Assembly (NCBI RefSeq): GCF_014696065.1 | Contig: NZ_JACJPL010000026.1 | Location: forward strand, 310,001 to 374,000 | Length of the DNA stretch: 64,000 nt | Source of the DNA: Leptolyngbya sp. FACHB-261 | GTDB taxonomy: Bacteria > Cyanobacteriota > Cyanobacteriia > FACHB-261 | Direction: 5' to 3' | Shown here: piece by piece, positions 31,224 to 40,563 of the stretch | Layout of the letters: each line of letters begins with the position of its first letter | Numbering within the stretch: the stretch's first letter is position 1 | The notes under the pieces: generated by a model | The model's input: only the letters and a program-made list of their open reading frames with translations | Database searches by the model: none | What the model was told of the DNA's origin: nothing | Program-made: the position numbers and the translations under genes

Positions 31224-32723
31224 ATGACTGGAACCTTAGCTCGAAGTGCGGTTCTCAGCGATTTAGAAGTGTATGTTACTGCTGAGGGACGAGCCGAACT
31301 GGTTAAGCAGGTCCGTGCAAAAATCGATGAACTAGGTATTAAATACATTTACTACCAATTTGTCTCGGTCACGGGCCGAATTGTTGGTAAAGGAATTCCA
31401 TCTGACCATTGGGAAGTTACGGCAGAACGTGGCTTCCAATTGGTTTATGGCTCAACAGCTAACCTATTTATTGATCGCCATCGCAACTACATTGGCTATG
31501 GTCCAGAAGCCTCGGAGTTAGTGGGTATTCCGGACCCAGAAACATTTTGCCAGTTGCCTTGGGATAAGCGAGTTGCTCGTGTCTTTTGCGTCTGTTTTCG
31601 AAATCGCGAGGAAAAGGTCAATCCAGGCGGCCATTTAACTTCTGATTGCCGGGGTAACTTAAAAATTATCCACGACCAATTTAAGACTGAGCACAACGGT
31701 TTGCATCTGCGTCACGGTTGTGAACCGGAAATGATGTGGCTGAAGAAAGGGCCAGATGGCAAACCTGCCGGTGGCGCAACCCATCCCTATTGCTATCACA
31801 TCGATCAATTTGAAGAACTGCGTCCAGTCTTCATGCGGGTGATCGAATATTCCCAGGCGATGGGGCTTGACATGATCCAGGGCGATCATGAAGATGCACC
31901 GGGGCAGCTAGAGCTGAATTTCATGTTTGATGATGCCTTACGCACTTGCGACCGGCTCACAACCTATCGCCAAATTTGTGCTCAAGTTGCGCGTGAATTT
32001 AATTTGATTGCCTGTTTTATGACCAAGCCCTTTATGGGCGTTTCTGCTTCGGGTTGTCACCATAATCTGTCATTGTGGCGGGGCGGTAGTGAGGTTCTCA
32101 ATGAGCTACACAATGACCCTTTACCAGGCATGGCGGGTACGTTCAGCTATCTCAAAGGAGGCGAGAATACTTTCTTGCCGGATGGAGAAGTCAAACGCAA
32201 ACCTGGTCCCATTGGCTTAAATTGCATCGGTGGCGTGATTGAGCATTTGGGAGCGCTGACTGCAATTGGTTGCTCAACGGTCAATTCTTACCGTCGCCTC
32301 TGGGACACTGGCTACTGGGCTCCCGTTTATGCGGATTGGGGCTACCAGAATCGTACCTGCGGGCTACGAGTTTCGGCACCGGGTCGCTTTGAATATCGGG
32401 CAGTTGATTCGATGGTTAATCCCTACTTGATGGCATCAGCGCTGTTGAAAGCGTTTGATGATGGCATCAAGCGAAACCTCGATCCAGGAGAACCAGAGGA
32501 GCGCAATATCTACGAGGCGATGGAGGCGGGCAAGCAAGTTAAAAAGCTGCCAATGTCTTTGGGTGAGTCTTTGGAGCGCCTAGCTGCCGATGAGGTGATT
32601 AAATCGGCATTGCCAGAGGAAATGTATCAGGTTTACAACTGGTACAAGCGAGATGAGTGGGAGAAATTTCTGGCTACGGTCACAGATTGGGATACCGAAA
32701 CTTATCTGGATTGTCTGCCTTAA
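31224..32723 (+). CDS. Glutamine-synthetase-family gamma-glutamyl ligase
   Basis: About 499 aa of the GS superfamily, close in layout to GlnT/GlnA-type-III-like and gamma-glutamyl-amine ligases. Visible are the N-terminal beta-grasp part (IKYIYYQFVSVTGRIVGKGIP), GCEPEMMW with the metal-binding Glu, GDHEDAPGQLELNF, the ATP-site KPFMGVSASGCHHNLSLW (family KPx(n)GSGxHxH, here with Ala-Ser-Gly) and NRTCGLRVSAPGRFEYRAVDS, the C-terminal Arg/Glu site. It would couple ATP hydrolysis to glutamylation of ammonia or an amine. The ATG at 31224 has a G-run 9 nt upstream; the frame extends to a TTG at 31161. Nearby FAD oxidase and PhyH genes suggest amine catabolism. Confidence 0.85.
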   Translation: MTGTLARSAVLSDLEVYVTAEGRAELVKQVRAKIDELGIKYIYYQFVSVTGRIVGKGIPSDHWEVTAERGFQLVYGSTANLFIDRHRNYIGYGPEASELVGIPDPETFCQLPWDKRVARVFCVCFRNREEKVNPGGHLTSDCRGNLKIIHDQFKTEHNGLHLRHGCEPEMMWLKKGPDGKPAGGATHPYCYHIDQFEELRPVFMRVIEYSQAMGLDMIQGDHEDAPGQLELNFMFDDALRTCDRLTTYRQICAQVAREFNLIACFMTKPFMGVSASGCHHNLSLWRGGSEVLNELHNDPLPGMAGTFSYLKGGENTFLPDGEVKRKPGPIGLNCIGGVIEHLGALTAIGCSTVNSYRRLWDTGYWAPVYADWGYQNRTCGLRVSAPGRFEYRAVDSMVNPYLMASALLKAFDDGIKRNLDPGEPEERNIYEAMEAGKQVKKLPMSLGESLERLAADEVIKSALPEEMYQVYNWYKRDEWEKFLATVTDWDTETYLDCLP

Positions 32724-32805
32724 TTAGTCCTGCCTTGATCAATCTAGAAAGGGCAGTTTGAAGATTTGAACCTGCCCTCAACACTCAACTAGGTTGTTGA
32801 TTAAA

Positions 32806-32869
32806 CCTCTCTAGAGACACACCTATGAAGAGGACAAGCGGTCTCCTCACAGGTGTACCTCTAGAGAGG
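32806..32869. terminator. Long bidirectional hairpin
   Basis: CCTCTCTAGAG (32806-32816) pairs with CTCTAGAGAGG (32859-32869); ACACCT/AGGTGT and GAGGAC/GTCTCCTC continue the stem inward with small mismatches, leaving a five-base loop. No T-run follows. Placed ~85 bp after the GS-like gene; either a processing/termination structure or a small mobile-repeat remnant. Confidence 0.5.
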
Positions 32870-32966
32870 CGTTGGGCTGTCTCTGTTTCCTTACGGTTGG
32901 AGTATCGCTGGTGAGTAAGCTAGCGAATCACTCAAGCACCTGGCTGAACGGAACGGAGCAAGGCAG

Positions 32967-33512
32967 ATGAATGCGGAAGAACTTAGACAACGCTACGCGG
33001 CGGGCGAGCGAGACTTTAGCGTAGCTGACCTCAGGCAAGCAACGATGGAAGGCATCGATCTCAGTGGGGCTGTCCTGCATGGCGCGATGTTAGACGGGGC
33101 AAATTTGCGGCGGGCAAAGCTCAGGGAGGCTAATTTGAGCGGAGCTGCCCTTAAAGATGCAGATTTGACCCAGGCTGATTTGAGTGGGGCTGATTTGAGC
33201 GATGCCATTCTGGATGGAGCAGTTTTAGAAGGGGCGAACCTTGAGGGTGCGATTTTAGATCAGGCAGATTTGAAGGCGGCTAATCTCGCAAGGGCTGCTC
33301 TGACCCACGCCGATCTGACGGATGCAGATTTGGAGGCGGCAGATTTGAGTGGGGCTGATTTAGAAACTGCCGATTTGCAAGAGGCAAACCTGAGCCAAGC
33401 TGAGTTGGAACGGGCCAATTTGGAAGGAGCCAACTTGAAAGGTGCAAAGCTAGAGGAGGCCAATTTGGATGGCACAGTTTTAGAGGGAGAAGACAGCACC
33501 CTGATAAGTTAA
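32967..33512 (+). CDS. Pentapeptide-repeat protein
   Basis: 181 aa, nearly all A(D/N)LxX pentapeptides: about 30 consecutive units such as ADLTQADLSGADL and ANLEGANLKGAKLEEANL, after a short charged N-terminus (NAEELRQRYAAGERDFS). This folds as a right-handed quadrilateral beta helix of roughly seven to eight coils. No signal peptide or membrane helix is visible, so cytoplasmic. Such proteins are very abundant in cyanobacteria; some mimic DNA, most have no known role. ATG 32967 follows AACGGAGCAAGGCAG. No operon partners. Confidence 0.88.
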   Translation: MNAEELRQRYAAGERDFSVADLRQATMEGIDLSGAVLHGAMLDGANLRRAKLREANLSGAALKDADLTQADLSGADLSDAILDGAVLEGANLEGAILDQADLKAANLARAALTHADLTDADLEAADLSGADLETADLQEANLSQAELERANLEGANLKGAKLEEANLDGTVLEGEDSTLIS

Positions 33513-33668
33513 GTAGAGGCGCACAGATGTTGCCGAATTAACGGTGAGCTAGCTTTCTGATTAAGAGGATAAGTGTTTGCAGAAGCTGAGAGTAAAGCTG
33601 ATCTTACTAAATAGAGAAACAGCTTTACTCTCGACTCCAGAGTATTAATTTAATTAATAACTCGTTAG

Positions 33669-33711
33669 CACAAAATTTCGCATCGCCTTTGAGGCTTTGT
33701 GAAATTTTGTG
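33669..33711. other. Perfect inverted repeat in the 33513-33999 intergenic region
   Basis: CACAAAATTTC (33669-33679) and GAAATTTTGTG (33701-33711) are perfect 11-bp arms; inside lies GCCT-ttg-AGGC. The surrounding ~490 bp holds no gene; a TCTAGCGGCTAAGG segment is repeated in tandem near 33750-33778. The next gene's promoter should lie between 33720 and 33990. Confidence 0.5.
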
Positions 33712-33999
33712 TAGTTGCTGATCGCAATATATTAGACGTGATACAGTTCTAGCGGCTAAGGTCTAGCGGCTAAGGTGTTGAGTAATAAGCCACTCCATTC
33801 CAGTCATTATCTGTGAACTGGTTTGAGTGAGGATAACCATGGCAGGCTCTTACAAAATGTTGGCCATTAGTTTGTAGTTCCTTTTCTTTTCTCTTAATGG
33901 TGTGTCCCCCATCCCTTTAGCAAGGGTTGAGGGAGTGATGTGTTCCTTGATGCGACTTCGTTTCATCTGCTGTATTTAGATCTCTCAAGGAGCAAAACC

Positions 34000-35238
34000 A
34001 TGTGGAATCCCATCAAAGCTGCAAGAACTTTAGTAATCGGCACAGTGCTATCTGCTGCGATTGCGGTAGATGCTTCCACCGCTGAAGCTTTTTCCTTAAT
34101 TCAGAAGGACTTGTTCTTCGGACGTAACATCTCCGGAGGCGGACAGGTCTCTGAAGATGAATTCCAAACCTTCGTAGACAGCGTTATCACGCCTCGCTTC
34201 CCCGCGGGACTGACCATTTTTGATGCTGATGGACAGTTCCTTGACAACACAGGCACCATCATTCAGGAGCCATCAAAAGTGGTCACTCTTTTTGTTGAGG
34301 ATACGCCTTATAGCGAGGCTGAGATCAGCGAAATTGTCGCAGCGTATCTTCAGCAGTTCAACCAGGAAAGCGTCCTCCAAGTAACTAACGAAGACGAATT
34401 TAAAGTTGGTTTTGGTGCGGGTGAAAATCTGATTGAAAATGATCCTATACCAGAATTTATTAGGACAGATTTGTTCTTTGGACAGAATATACCGGGTGAT
34501 GGCGTGGTTTCTGAGGCGCAGTTTCAAGCTTTTGTGGATAGCATCATCACTCCCCGTTTCCCAGCCGGATTAACCATCTTCGATGCGGATGGACAGTTTA
34601 GAGATAGCACTGGCAATATCATTGAAGAATCCTCCAAGGTGGTCAGTCTTTTCCTAGAAGACACTGTAGAAAACGAGACTAGTATTGATCAGATCGTTGA
34701 AGCGTACATCCAGCAGTTCAACCAGGAAAGCGTTTTATTAGCGATCAATGAAGAAATAGCCGTTGGATTTGGCGCCGGTGAAAATTTAATTGACAATGAC
34801 CCTACTCCAGAGTTTATACAGACAGACTTGTTTTTTGGACGGAATATACCGGGTGATGGTGTGGTTTCTGAGGCGCAGTTTCAAGCTTTTGTGGACAGCA
34901 GCATCACTCCCCGTTTTCCAGCTGGATTAACTATCTTTGATGCGGACGGACAGTTCAGAGATAGCACTGGCAATATCATTGAAGAATCCTCCAAGGTGGT
35001 CAGGCTCCTTCTAGAAGACACGGTGGCTAATGAAACTGCCATTGATGAAATTATTGGAGCGTATATTCAACAATTCAATCAGGAGAGTGTATTACTGTCT
35101 GTTGATGAGGATGTAGAGGTTGCCTTCGATGCTGGATCGCCAGCCGAAGCTGTCCCCGAGCCTGCGGCTATCTGGGGATTGCTAGCGTCTGGTGCTATAG
35201 GCGTACTGGTACGTAAGAGGAAATTGAAGACTTCCTGA
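34000..35238 (+). CDS. Secreted PEP-CTERM protein with three DUF3574 domains
   Basis: 412 aa. A signal peptide (AARTLVIGTVLSAAIAVDASTAEA) is followed by three tandem ~118-aa DUF3574-like repeats, each with DLFFG(R/Q)NI, VSE.(E/Q)FQ.FVDS.ITPRFPAGLTIFDADGQF, (I/E)E.SKVV.L and QQFNQESVL. The C-terminus VPEPAAIWGLLASGAIGVLVRKRK is a canonical PEP-CTERM sorting signal: VPEP, hydrophobic helix, basic end. Repeats 2 and 3 are nearly identical in DNA, so the triplication is recent. ATG 34000 has AAGGAG with 7-nt spacing; the frame extends to 33940 without a signal peptide. Exosortase-dependent surface location is inferred. DUF3574 proteins are normally single-domain. Confidence 0.85.
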   Translation: MWNPIKAARTLVIGTVLSAAIAVDASTAEAFSLIQKDLFFGRNISGGGQVSEDEFQTFVDSVITPRFPAGLTIFDADGQFLDNTGTIIQEPSKVVTLFVEDTPYSEAEISEIVAAYLQQFNQESVLQVTNEDEFKVGFGAGENLIENDPIPEFIRTDLFFGQNIPGDGVVSEAQFQAFVDSIITPRFPAGLTIFDADGQFRDSTGNIIEESSKVVSLFLEDTVENETSIDQIVEAYIQQFNQESVLLAINEEIAVGFGAGENLIDNDPTPEFIQTDLFFGRNIPGDGVVSEAQFQAFVDSSITPRFPAGLTIFDADGQFRDSTGNIIEESSKVVRLLLEDTVANETAIDEIIGAYIQQFNQESVLLSVDEDVEVAFDAGSPAEAVPEPAAIWGLLASGAIGVLVRKRKLKTS

Positions 35239-35303
35239 AGCGATTAAAAAGTGGGTCGGGCTCGCCTGTGGCGAAAAGGTTATACCAAAAGCGAGATTAC
35301 TGC

Positions 35304-35933
35304 TTAAGGACTTGCCATACCACGTCGGAATGCGGAGATTACCGCTTGAGTCCGATCGCTCACCCCTAACTTGCTCAAAATTCGATTGATGTGGAACTTC
35401 ACGGTTCCTTCTGTCACTTGCAAGGAGCGGCTAATGTCTTGATTGGATTGCCCTTTCGCCATCAAGCCAAGCACTTCCCGTTCGCGTTCGGTCAGGCTGG
35501 GCGTATCCATTCGCTCCATCAGCTTTACGCCCACAACTGAAGGTATCCACTTTTTTCCAGCATGTACGGCGTGGATCGCCTCAACTAGTTCGCGACAGGG
35601 AACACCTTTGAGCAGGTAGCCTCTGGCTCCAGCATGGAGTCCTCGATAGATATCTTCGTCGCCATCGTAGGTAGTCAAGACAATGATTCGGGCCTCTGGA
35701 AATTCTTCCCGAATCGTGGTGATCGCGGTTACCCCATCCATCTCCGGCATTCGCAGATCCATGAGGGTTACATCTGGCTGATGCGTGCGGAAGCAATCAA
35801 CTGCTTCTTGTCCGGTGCCAGCCTCCGCAACCGATTCCAAACCGGTCTGATGGTTGAGTAATGCAAACAAGCCGGCGCGGACAATCGGATGATCATCCGC
35901 AACTAACACACGGATGGGTTGGGATGAGGTCAT
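35304..35933 (-). CDS. NarL/FixJ-type response regulator
   Basis: 209 aa. The receiver has RVLVADDHPIVRAG (acidic pair), PDVTLMDLRMPEMDG (phospho-Asp near residue 56) and VLTTYDGDEDIYRGLHAGARGYLLKG (Thr and Lys switch residues). The C-terminal LuxR HTH is LTEREREVLGLMAKGQSNQDISRSLQVTEGTVKFHINRILSKLGVSDRTQAV. Its ATG at 35933 overlaps the TGA of the upstream kinase gene (ATGA), so the two are translationally coupled cognates. The frame continues to 36011, but that extension lies inside the kinase gene. Confidence 0.94.
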   Translation of the reverse strand: MTSSQPIRVLVADDHPIVRAGLFALLNHQTGLESVAEAGTGQEAVDCFRTHQPDVTLMDLRMPEMDGVTAITTIREEFPEARIIVLTTYDGDEDIYRGLHAGARGYLLKGVPCRELVEAIHAVHAGKKWIPSVVGVKLMERMDTPSLTEREREVLGLMAKGQSNQDISRSLQVTEGTVKFHINRILSKLGVSDRTQAVISAFRRGMASP

Positions 35934-38900
35934 GCGTTGCCCCCAGTAAGAGCGATTGGGACTTGCACAAAGATTTCCGTGCCGTCTCCGGGATGACTGC
36001 AAATGGAGCATTGAGCGTTGAGCCGTTTTGCTCGCTGCTGCATACTCAGCAAACCAAAGCCACCAGAATCGCTTTGTTGAGAGGGAGCAAAGCCTTTGCC
36101 ATCATCCTGAATCCGCAGCATCAGTTGGTGAGGTTGATAGTGCAGTTCTACTAAGATCATACCCGCCTCAGCATGACGCAGCGTGTTGTTGACGGCCTCT
36201 TGGGTAATGCGAAGCAGGTTCATTCCTACCTCTGGTGATACGGAGTAAGGGATGCCCTGAATGTCCATTTCGGCTTGCAGAGCAGTACCTTTGGTGAATT
36301 GAGCCAGCGATCGCCGCAGCACTGCCACCAAGTCTTGATATTGGGCAGCATCGGGTTGCAATGCCCAAACCGATCGCCGCGCTTCAGCTAAACCTGTTTT
36401 GGCCAATTGGCTAGCATAGCTAATTGCTTGACAGGCTGCGGTTGAGGTATTGGGGTCAAGCACTTTGGCTAGATCAAGTTGAATTGAAATCGCAGTAAAC
36501 GATTGGGCAAGGGTGTCATGAATATCGCGGGCAATACGGTTACGTTCTTCGACAATTGCCGCTTGTTTGGCTTCTTCTGCCAGGTGAGTCAGTTGAATTG
36601 CGAGAGCGGCTTGTTGAGCTAACGCATACAACAACTCGCTTCCTTGTTCTTTAATCGGTTCAGTGTGAGTAAATGCCAGTCCTAAATGACCTAAGAAACT
36701 GCCTCCTGCATATAAAGGAACGCCGATGACCGCTTGATGATCGTGTTGGTGATGATACTCAATTGAGCCTTGCCAAAATAGGTGTGCTTCCTGCTCCAGA
36801 TTGAAGTAGCGAGGTTTGCGGGTTTCCTGAAGAACCTTGACAAATCCAGCGGCATCGACTGGCATCTCCATTGCCAGGGTTGAAACAGGAATATGGTCTT
36901 GCTCAACATGGGCAACCGCCCGTAGAACTTGGCGCTGCTCATCCAATACTGTCAGCATCCCGGCATCAGCACCGAGTTGAGCAATCGCTTCGAGCGTGAT
37001 GTGGCTCAAAAAGGCGGAGAGATCAGGCTGGTCTGCCAAACGTTCTGAGGCACGGGCCAGCGCTTCATTCGCTTTTGCCAATTCAGTTGCGCGTTCTTGG
37101 GCCGCTTTTTCTTGTTCGCGAGCGATCGCAGTTTGTTTGGCTTCTTCGGCCAGTCGAGTGAGTTGAATTGCTAGAGCCGCTTGATTGGCTAGTGCCTGCA
37201 ATAATTCAGTGCCTTGCTCATTCAGTATTTTTTTGTCGGTGAAGGCAAGCCCAAAATGTCCTAAAAACTCATCTCCGATAAAAAGTGGAATAGCAACCCC
37301 AACTAAGTGATTGTGTCGTTTGTGGTGTTCTCCGACCTCCTGCCAAAGTAGGTGAGCATCTTGTTCAAAGTGTGACTCTAAATCAAAGTATCTGAGCTTA
37401 CGAGTTTCACGAATCAACTGGATAAAACCAACCTCGGAAATTGGCATATCAGGCGGAAAATCTGGACTTGCAACCACCTTTCCCTGCTCAACCAGCACGG
37501 CTGTAGAAATTATCTGCCGCTGTTGGTCGTAGATTGTGAGATGTCCACCGTCAGCTTCTAATTGGGCAACGGCTTCTAGCATAATGTGACCCAGAAAGGC
37601 AGCTAGGTCGGGTTGCTCAGCAAGCCGCGATGAGGTGCGAGAGAGAGCTTCATTCGCTTTTGCCAGTTCCGCTGCCCGTTCTTGTTCAGCTTGCAGCAAG
37701 GCATCCTGCACTCGCCGTAGCTCTGTAACATCACAATCAGCTCCTCGATAGCCTGAAAAGTTGCCTTCCAGGTCAAACATAGGAGTGCCGCTAGTCTCAA
37801 AAATCACTTCGTTGCCATCTTTGGCCAGATTGTGATTTTTCAATCTGCTAAAGGATTGGCGTTTAGCTGCAATGTTAGAAAATGTCGTCAATACCTGCGC
37901 TGCTTCGTCACGGGGCATGAAGTCAAACGGGGTTTTACCCAACATTTCGTTAGGGCTGTAGCCTAAAATTTTGGACACCTTTTCATCAACAAAGGTGTAA
38001 ATGCCATTAGCATCGACTTCCCAAGCCCAGTCGCTCATTGTATTGAGCAGGTCTTGAAGTCGCTGCTTGCTTTGTTGCAATTCAGTGTTAATTCGTTCAA
38101 GTTCTGCGGCACGTTTTTGAGCAGCTTGCTCTTGCTCACAGGCGATTGCTGCTTGTTTAGATTCGTCAGCCAAACGGGTTAACTCAAGTGCGAGGGTTAA
38201 TTGCTGGGCGAGGGCAGCCACAGTCTCGCCCACGGCGTTACTAGGGAGGCGATCTTCACGCAAGGCGATCCCTGCGAAGCCGATAACCTCGCCTCGCAGA
38301 CGCAATGGAGCATGCCAGATAATGCAATGTCTGTGTCGTTGATGATAGGCATAAGCTTCTGGAAAGACCTCGTGCAGATTCTCAACTCGGATGCTGGGTG
38401 TCTCGCCACGGGCAAGCGTAGAAAAGATGCCATCAACATCGCTTGAGGAAAATTCAACGTAACGAGACAAGTAGGGATCACTGGCCAGTTCTTCTGGCGA
38501 GAGTAAATGACCGTCCTCGACAACGGCAGCAGGAGCAAATTTCAGACTACCCGGTATCCGCAGCATGACCGCAGCAGCGTCGGCACCAACCGTTTCGGTC
38601 GCCTCAATGAGAAAAGCACTGACTAGTGTTTCCAGCCGCGTATCAGATGCCATCCGTTCAACACTTCGTCGCAGGGTCTCATTGGCTTTTGCCAATTCTG
38701 CTGCCCGCTCGTGAGCGGCTTTTTCTTGCTCACGAGCGATGGCCGCTTCCACCGCCCGGTTGCGAGCTTGGGTAGATAATCGGCTTGCTTGCATGGCTAA
38801 GGCAAGCTGTTTGGCAAGTGCCTCAGACAGTCTGAGCTCTGATTCTGAAAATGGCTGGCTCGCCTCACGATAGATTACCAGCGCACCGTCAGCTTTTCCA

Positions 38901-39544
38901 TCTACTACAAGGGGTTGGTTCATTTCTAGAGGCCAGCCCTGTGAAACCGCAAAGGTATGAAAATCCGGCACAGTGTCAGCACAACGGTGATCAATGATCA
39001 CTGGACGGGTACGGTTGCGGACGGTTGTGCCCTTCAGATGCTCCAACGGTACAGTGAAGCCGTTGGCAAGCCGACGCAGTACCTGATACTGCTGTGGGTC
39101 GAGCAGTTGTAGCTCTAGTGGATTTAATACTCTGCCTTTGCTAAACCAGTAGCGCAAATAGACTACTTCGTCCTGGTTGTGCTCGTAGTAACCGCAACTC
39201 GTTGTCTTAAAGGTTCGCGCTACGATCGTGAGCACCGCAGGAATAAAGTCTTCAAAGTTATTTAGGGAGCCGAGGGTATCGATCGTCTGCTGCAATGCTT
39301 TGCTAGATATGGCTAGTTCGGCGGCGCGTTCTTGAGCAACTTTTTCTTGTTGGCGAGCGCTTGCTTCTCTACGAGCAGTTTCGCAAACGGCAATTTTTGC
39401 ATCTGCTGCCTCCTGTGTTGCTGTCGCTAGCTGCCTGTGCAGTTGCGCTTGTTCCTGCTGCAACTGGATCAATTGCGCTCGCAGGTGTTCATTCTCTTGC
39501 TGGAGAGCAGAGACCTGCTGAGCCAAATCGATGGGAGGTGCCAT
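35930..39544 (-). CDS. Multi-GAF/PAS soluble sensor kinase (NarL-partner type)
   Basis: 1204 aa with no membrane helices. An N-terminal coiled coil (~5-75) is followed by GAF domains at ~100-260, 295-455, 660-805 and 855-1000, with a PAS domain (~495-625) between the second and third. GAF3 and GAF4 are close duplicates (P-Y-x-GxxFLGHLGLAF pattern, LLxALAxQAALAIQLT). The kinase core is HisKA_3 (RNRIARDIHDTLAQSFTAI, His near residue 1006) plus HATPase (RITQEAVNNTLRHA, DDGKGF, GGFGLLSMQQRA). None of the GAFs shows an obvious bilin-binding Cys-His. Ligand unknown. Cognate regulator overlaps its stop. Confidence 0.92.
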   Translation of the reverse strand: MAPPIDLAQQVSALQQENEHLRAQLIQLQQEQAQLHRQLATATQEAADAKIAVCETARREASARQQEKVAQERAAELAISSKALQQTIDTLGSLNNFEDFIPAVLTIVARTFKTTSCGYYEHNQDEVVYLRYWFSKGRVLNPLELQLLDPQQYQVLRRLANGFTVPLEHLKGTTVRNRTRPVIIDHRCADTVPDFHTFAVSQGWPLEMNQPLVVDGKADGALVIYREASQPFSESELRLSEALAKQLALAMQASRLSTQARNRAVEAAIAREQEKAAHERAAELAKANETLRRSVERMASDTRLETLVSAFLIEATETVGADAAAVMLRIPGSLKFAPAAVVEDGHLLSPEELASDPYLSRYVEFSSSDVDGIFSTLARGETPSIRVENLHEVFPEAYAYHQRHRHCIIWHAPLRLRGEVIGFAGIALREDRLPSNAVGETVAALAQQLTLALELTRLADESKQAAIACEQEQAAQKRAAELERINTELQQSKQRLQDLLNTMSDWAWEVDANGIYTFVDEKVSKILGYSPNEMLGKTPFDFMPRDEAAQVLTTFSNIAAKRQSFSRLKNHNLAKDGNEVIFETSGTPMFDLEGNFSGYRGADCDVTELRRVQDALLQAEQERAAELAKANEALSRTSSRLAEQPDLAAFLGHIMLEAVAQLEADGGHLTIYDQQRQIISTAVLVEQGKVVASPDFPPDMPISEVGFIQLIRETRKLRYFDLESHFEQDAHLLWQEVGEHHKRHNHLVGVAIPLFIGDEFLGHFGLAFTDKKILNEQGTELLQALANQAALAIQLTRLAEEAKQTAIAREQEKAAQERATELAKANEALARASERLADQPDLSAFLSHITLEAIAQLGADAGMLTVLDEQRQVLRAVAHVEQDHIPVSTLAMEMPVDAAGFVKVLQETRKPRYFNLEQEAHLFWQGSIEYHHQHDHQAVIGVPLYAGGSFLGHLGLAFTHTEPIKEQGSELLYALAQQAALAIQLTHLAEEAKQAAIVEERNRIARDIHDTLAQSFTAISIQLDLAKVLDPNTSTAACQAISYASQLAKTGLAEARRSVWALQPDAAQYQDLVAVLRRSLAQFTKGTALQAEMDIQGIPYSVSPEVGMNLLRITQEAVNNTLRHAEAGMILVELHYQPHQLMLRIQDDGKGFAPSQQSDSGGFGLLSMQQRAKRLNAQCSICSHPGDGTEIFVQVPIALTGGNA

Positions 39545-40179
39545 AGTGCCGAAGGAGAGCAGGACCGGTTGCTATTATCGCAATCTTCTCAACCCATTTA
39601 ACTGAAAACGATGGTTAAACGATCACTGGCAGGCATTTGTTCAGCAAAACCTATCGCAACTTCAGCCGCGTCCCAAATTTTAGTTGAGGTCTTGCCTTTA
39701 TCTCTAGGTCAAGACGAAAGCAAGCCTCGGTATAGAGACAAATCGGCATAAATCTAAAAGACTAAATAGCAGCGTATGGAGATGCCGATGTCCAAACTAC
39801 TCACACTCCATTGAAAACTAGAAATTAGTAGTGACGAGTAGGGATATTAACCTCTGCCCTATTTTTCTGACCTATTCTAGGGCCATTCTTTTAGTTCCTG
39901 TTCGACAATGCGACCACATTCAAGGGTCTGCATCAGGTTAACTAAGATCTGTAGGTGCAAAATGCTTGTTTAGACATTCGTAGGCGGTATTGGTTGGTTG
40001 CGATGATAATCGGTGCAGTGGGTGGAATCAGCGTCCTCTAAATGCTCACAAGCAAGATTCCGGCGGAGGCTCATTTGTTTGCAGGATTGAGATTGCTGGC
40101 TCAGTCTTGTAGTTTTCAGGAGTGACTAGCGAGAGTTTGTTGCAGGCGAACTAGAAAAGGCTAGGCCAACAGTCTGTGA
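39545..40179. other. Intergenic stretch; nothing firm
   Basis: About 635 bp upstream of the GAF kinase and downstream of module copy 2. A plus-strand frame near 39985-40125 has coding-like text (AMIIGAVGGISVL, then after a stop KIPAEAHLFAGLRLLA), possibly a decayed membrane-protein fragment, too short to assign. Confidence 0.4.
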
Positions 40180-40503
40180 TTATTCTGTCTGTCCTTTAGG
40201 GCTCTGAATGGTGCGAAGCAGGCTAGGAGAAAGGCTGTAGAGCGGAATGATGGAGCCACGGCCTTCTGGATAGACTAGAACTTTGCTCACTAGATTCTGG
40301 GCTTCAAGACTCAGGAGTAAAGACCGCAGCGCTTCGGGTTCTAGGCTGCTGTCGCGGCTGAGCAGGCCAAGTGTGACTCGCGATTGAGCACCGTTGGCTT
40401 CGATATAGTTGGCAATCACGAGCAAAATCAGTTTGAGCTGAGCGGGGAGTTGGAGGCGACGGACGATGTAGTCCCACAGAGCAAGACGAGTTTGGGAGGA
40501 CAT
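40180..40503 (-). CDS. Module copy 2, ORF B: small winged-helix-like protein
   Basis: 107 aa, paralogue of the product of 7602-7937. Identical or similar blocks are RLALWDYIVRRL, LKLILLVIANYIEANGAQSRV, LRSLLLSLEAQNLVSKV and IPLYSLSPSLLR. The order of helices and a short wing between LV.KV and LYSLSP suggests a winged helix. The C-terminal ends of the two copies differ completely. An in-frame TAA only 13 nt before the ATG (40516-40518) fixes the start at 40503, despite a weak Shine-Dalgarno. It lies downstream of the copy-2 palindrome array. Proposed array binding is inference. Confidence 0.65.
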   Translation of the reverse strand: MSSQTRLALWDYIVRRLQLPAQLKLILLVIANYIEANGAQSRVTLGLLSRDSSLEPEALRSLLLSLEAQNLVSKVLVYPEGRGSIIPLYSLSPSLLRTIQSPKGQTE

Positions 40504-40563
40504 GAAGTTTGCAGGTTAAGGACTGGGCTGAGGCAGGAGCTATAAGATTTCCAAATCAGAAGA

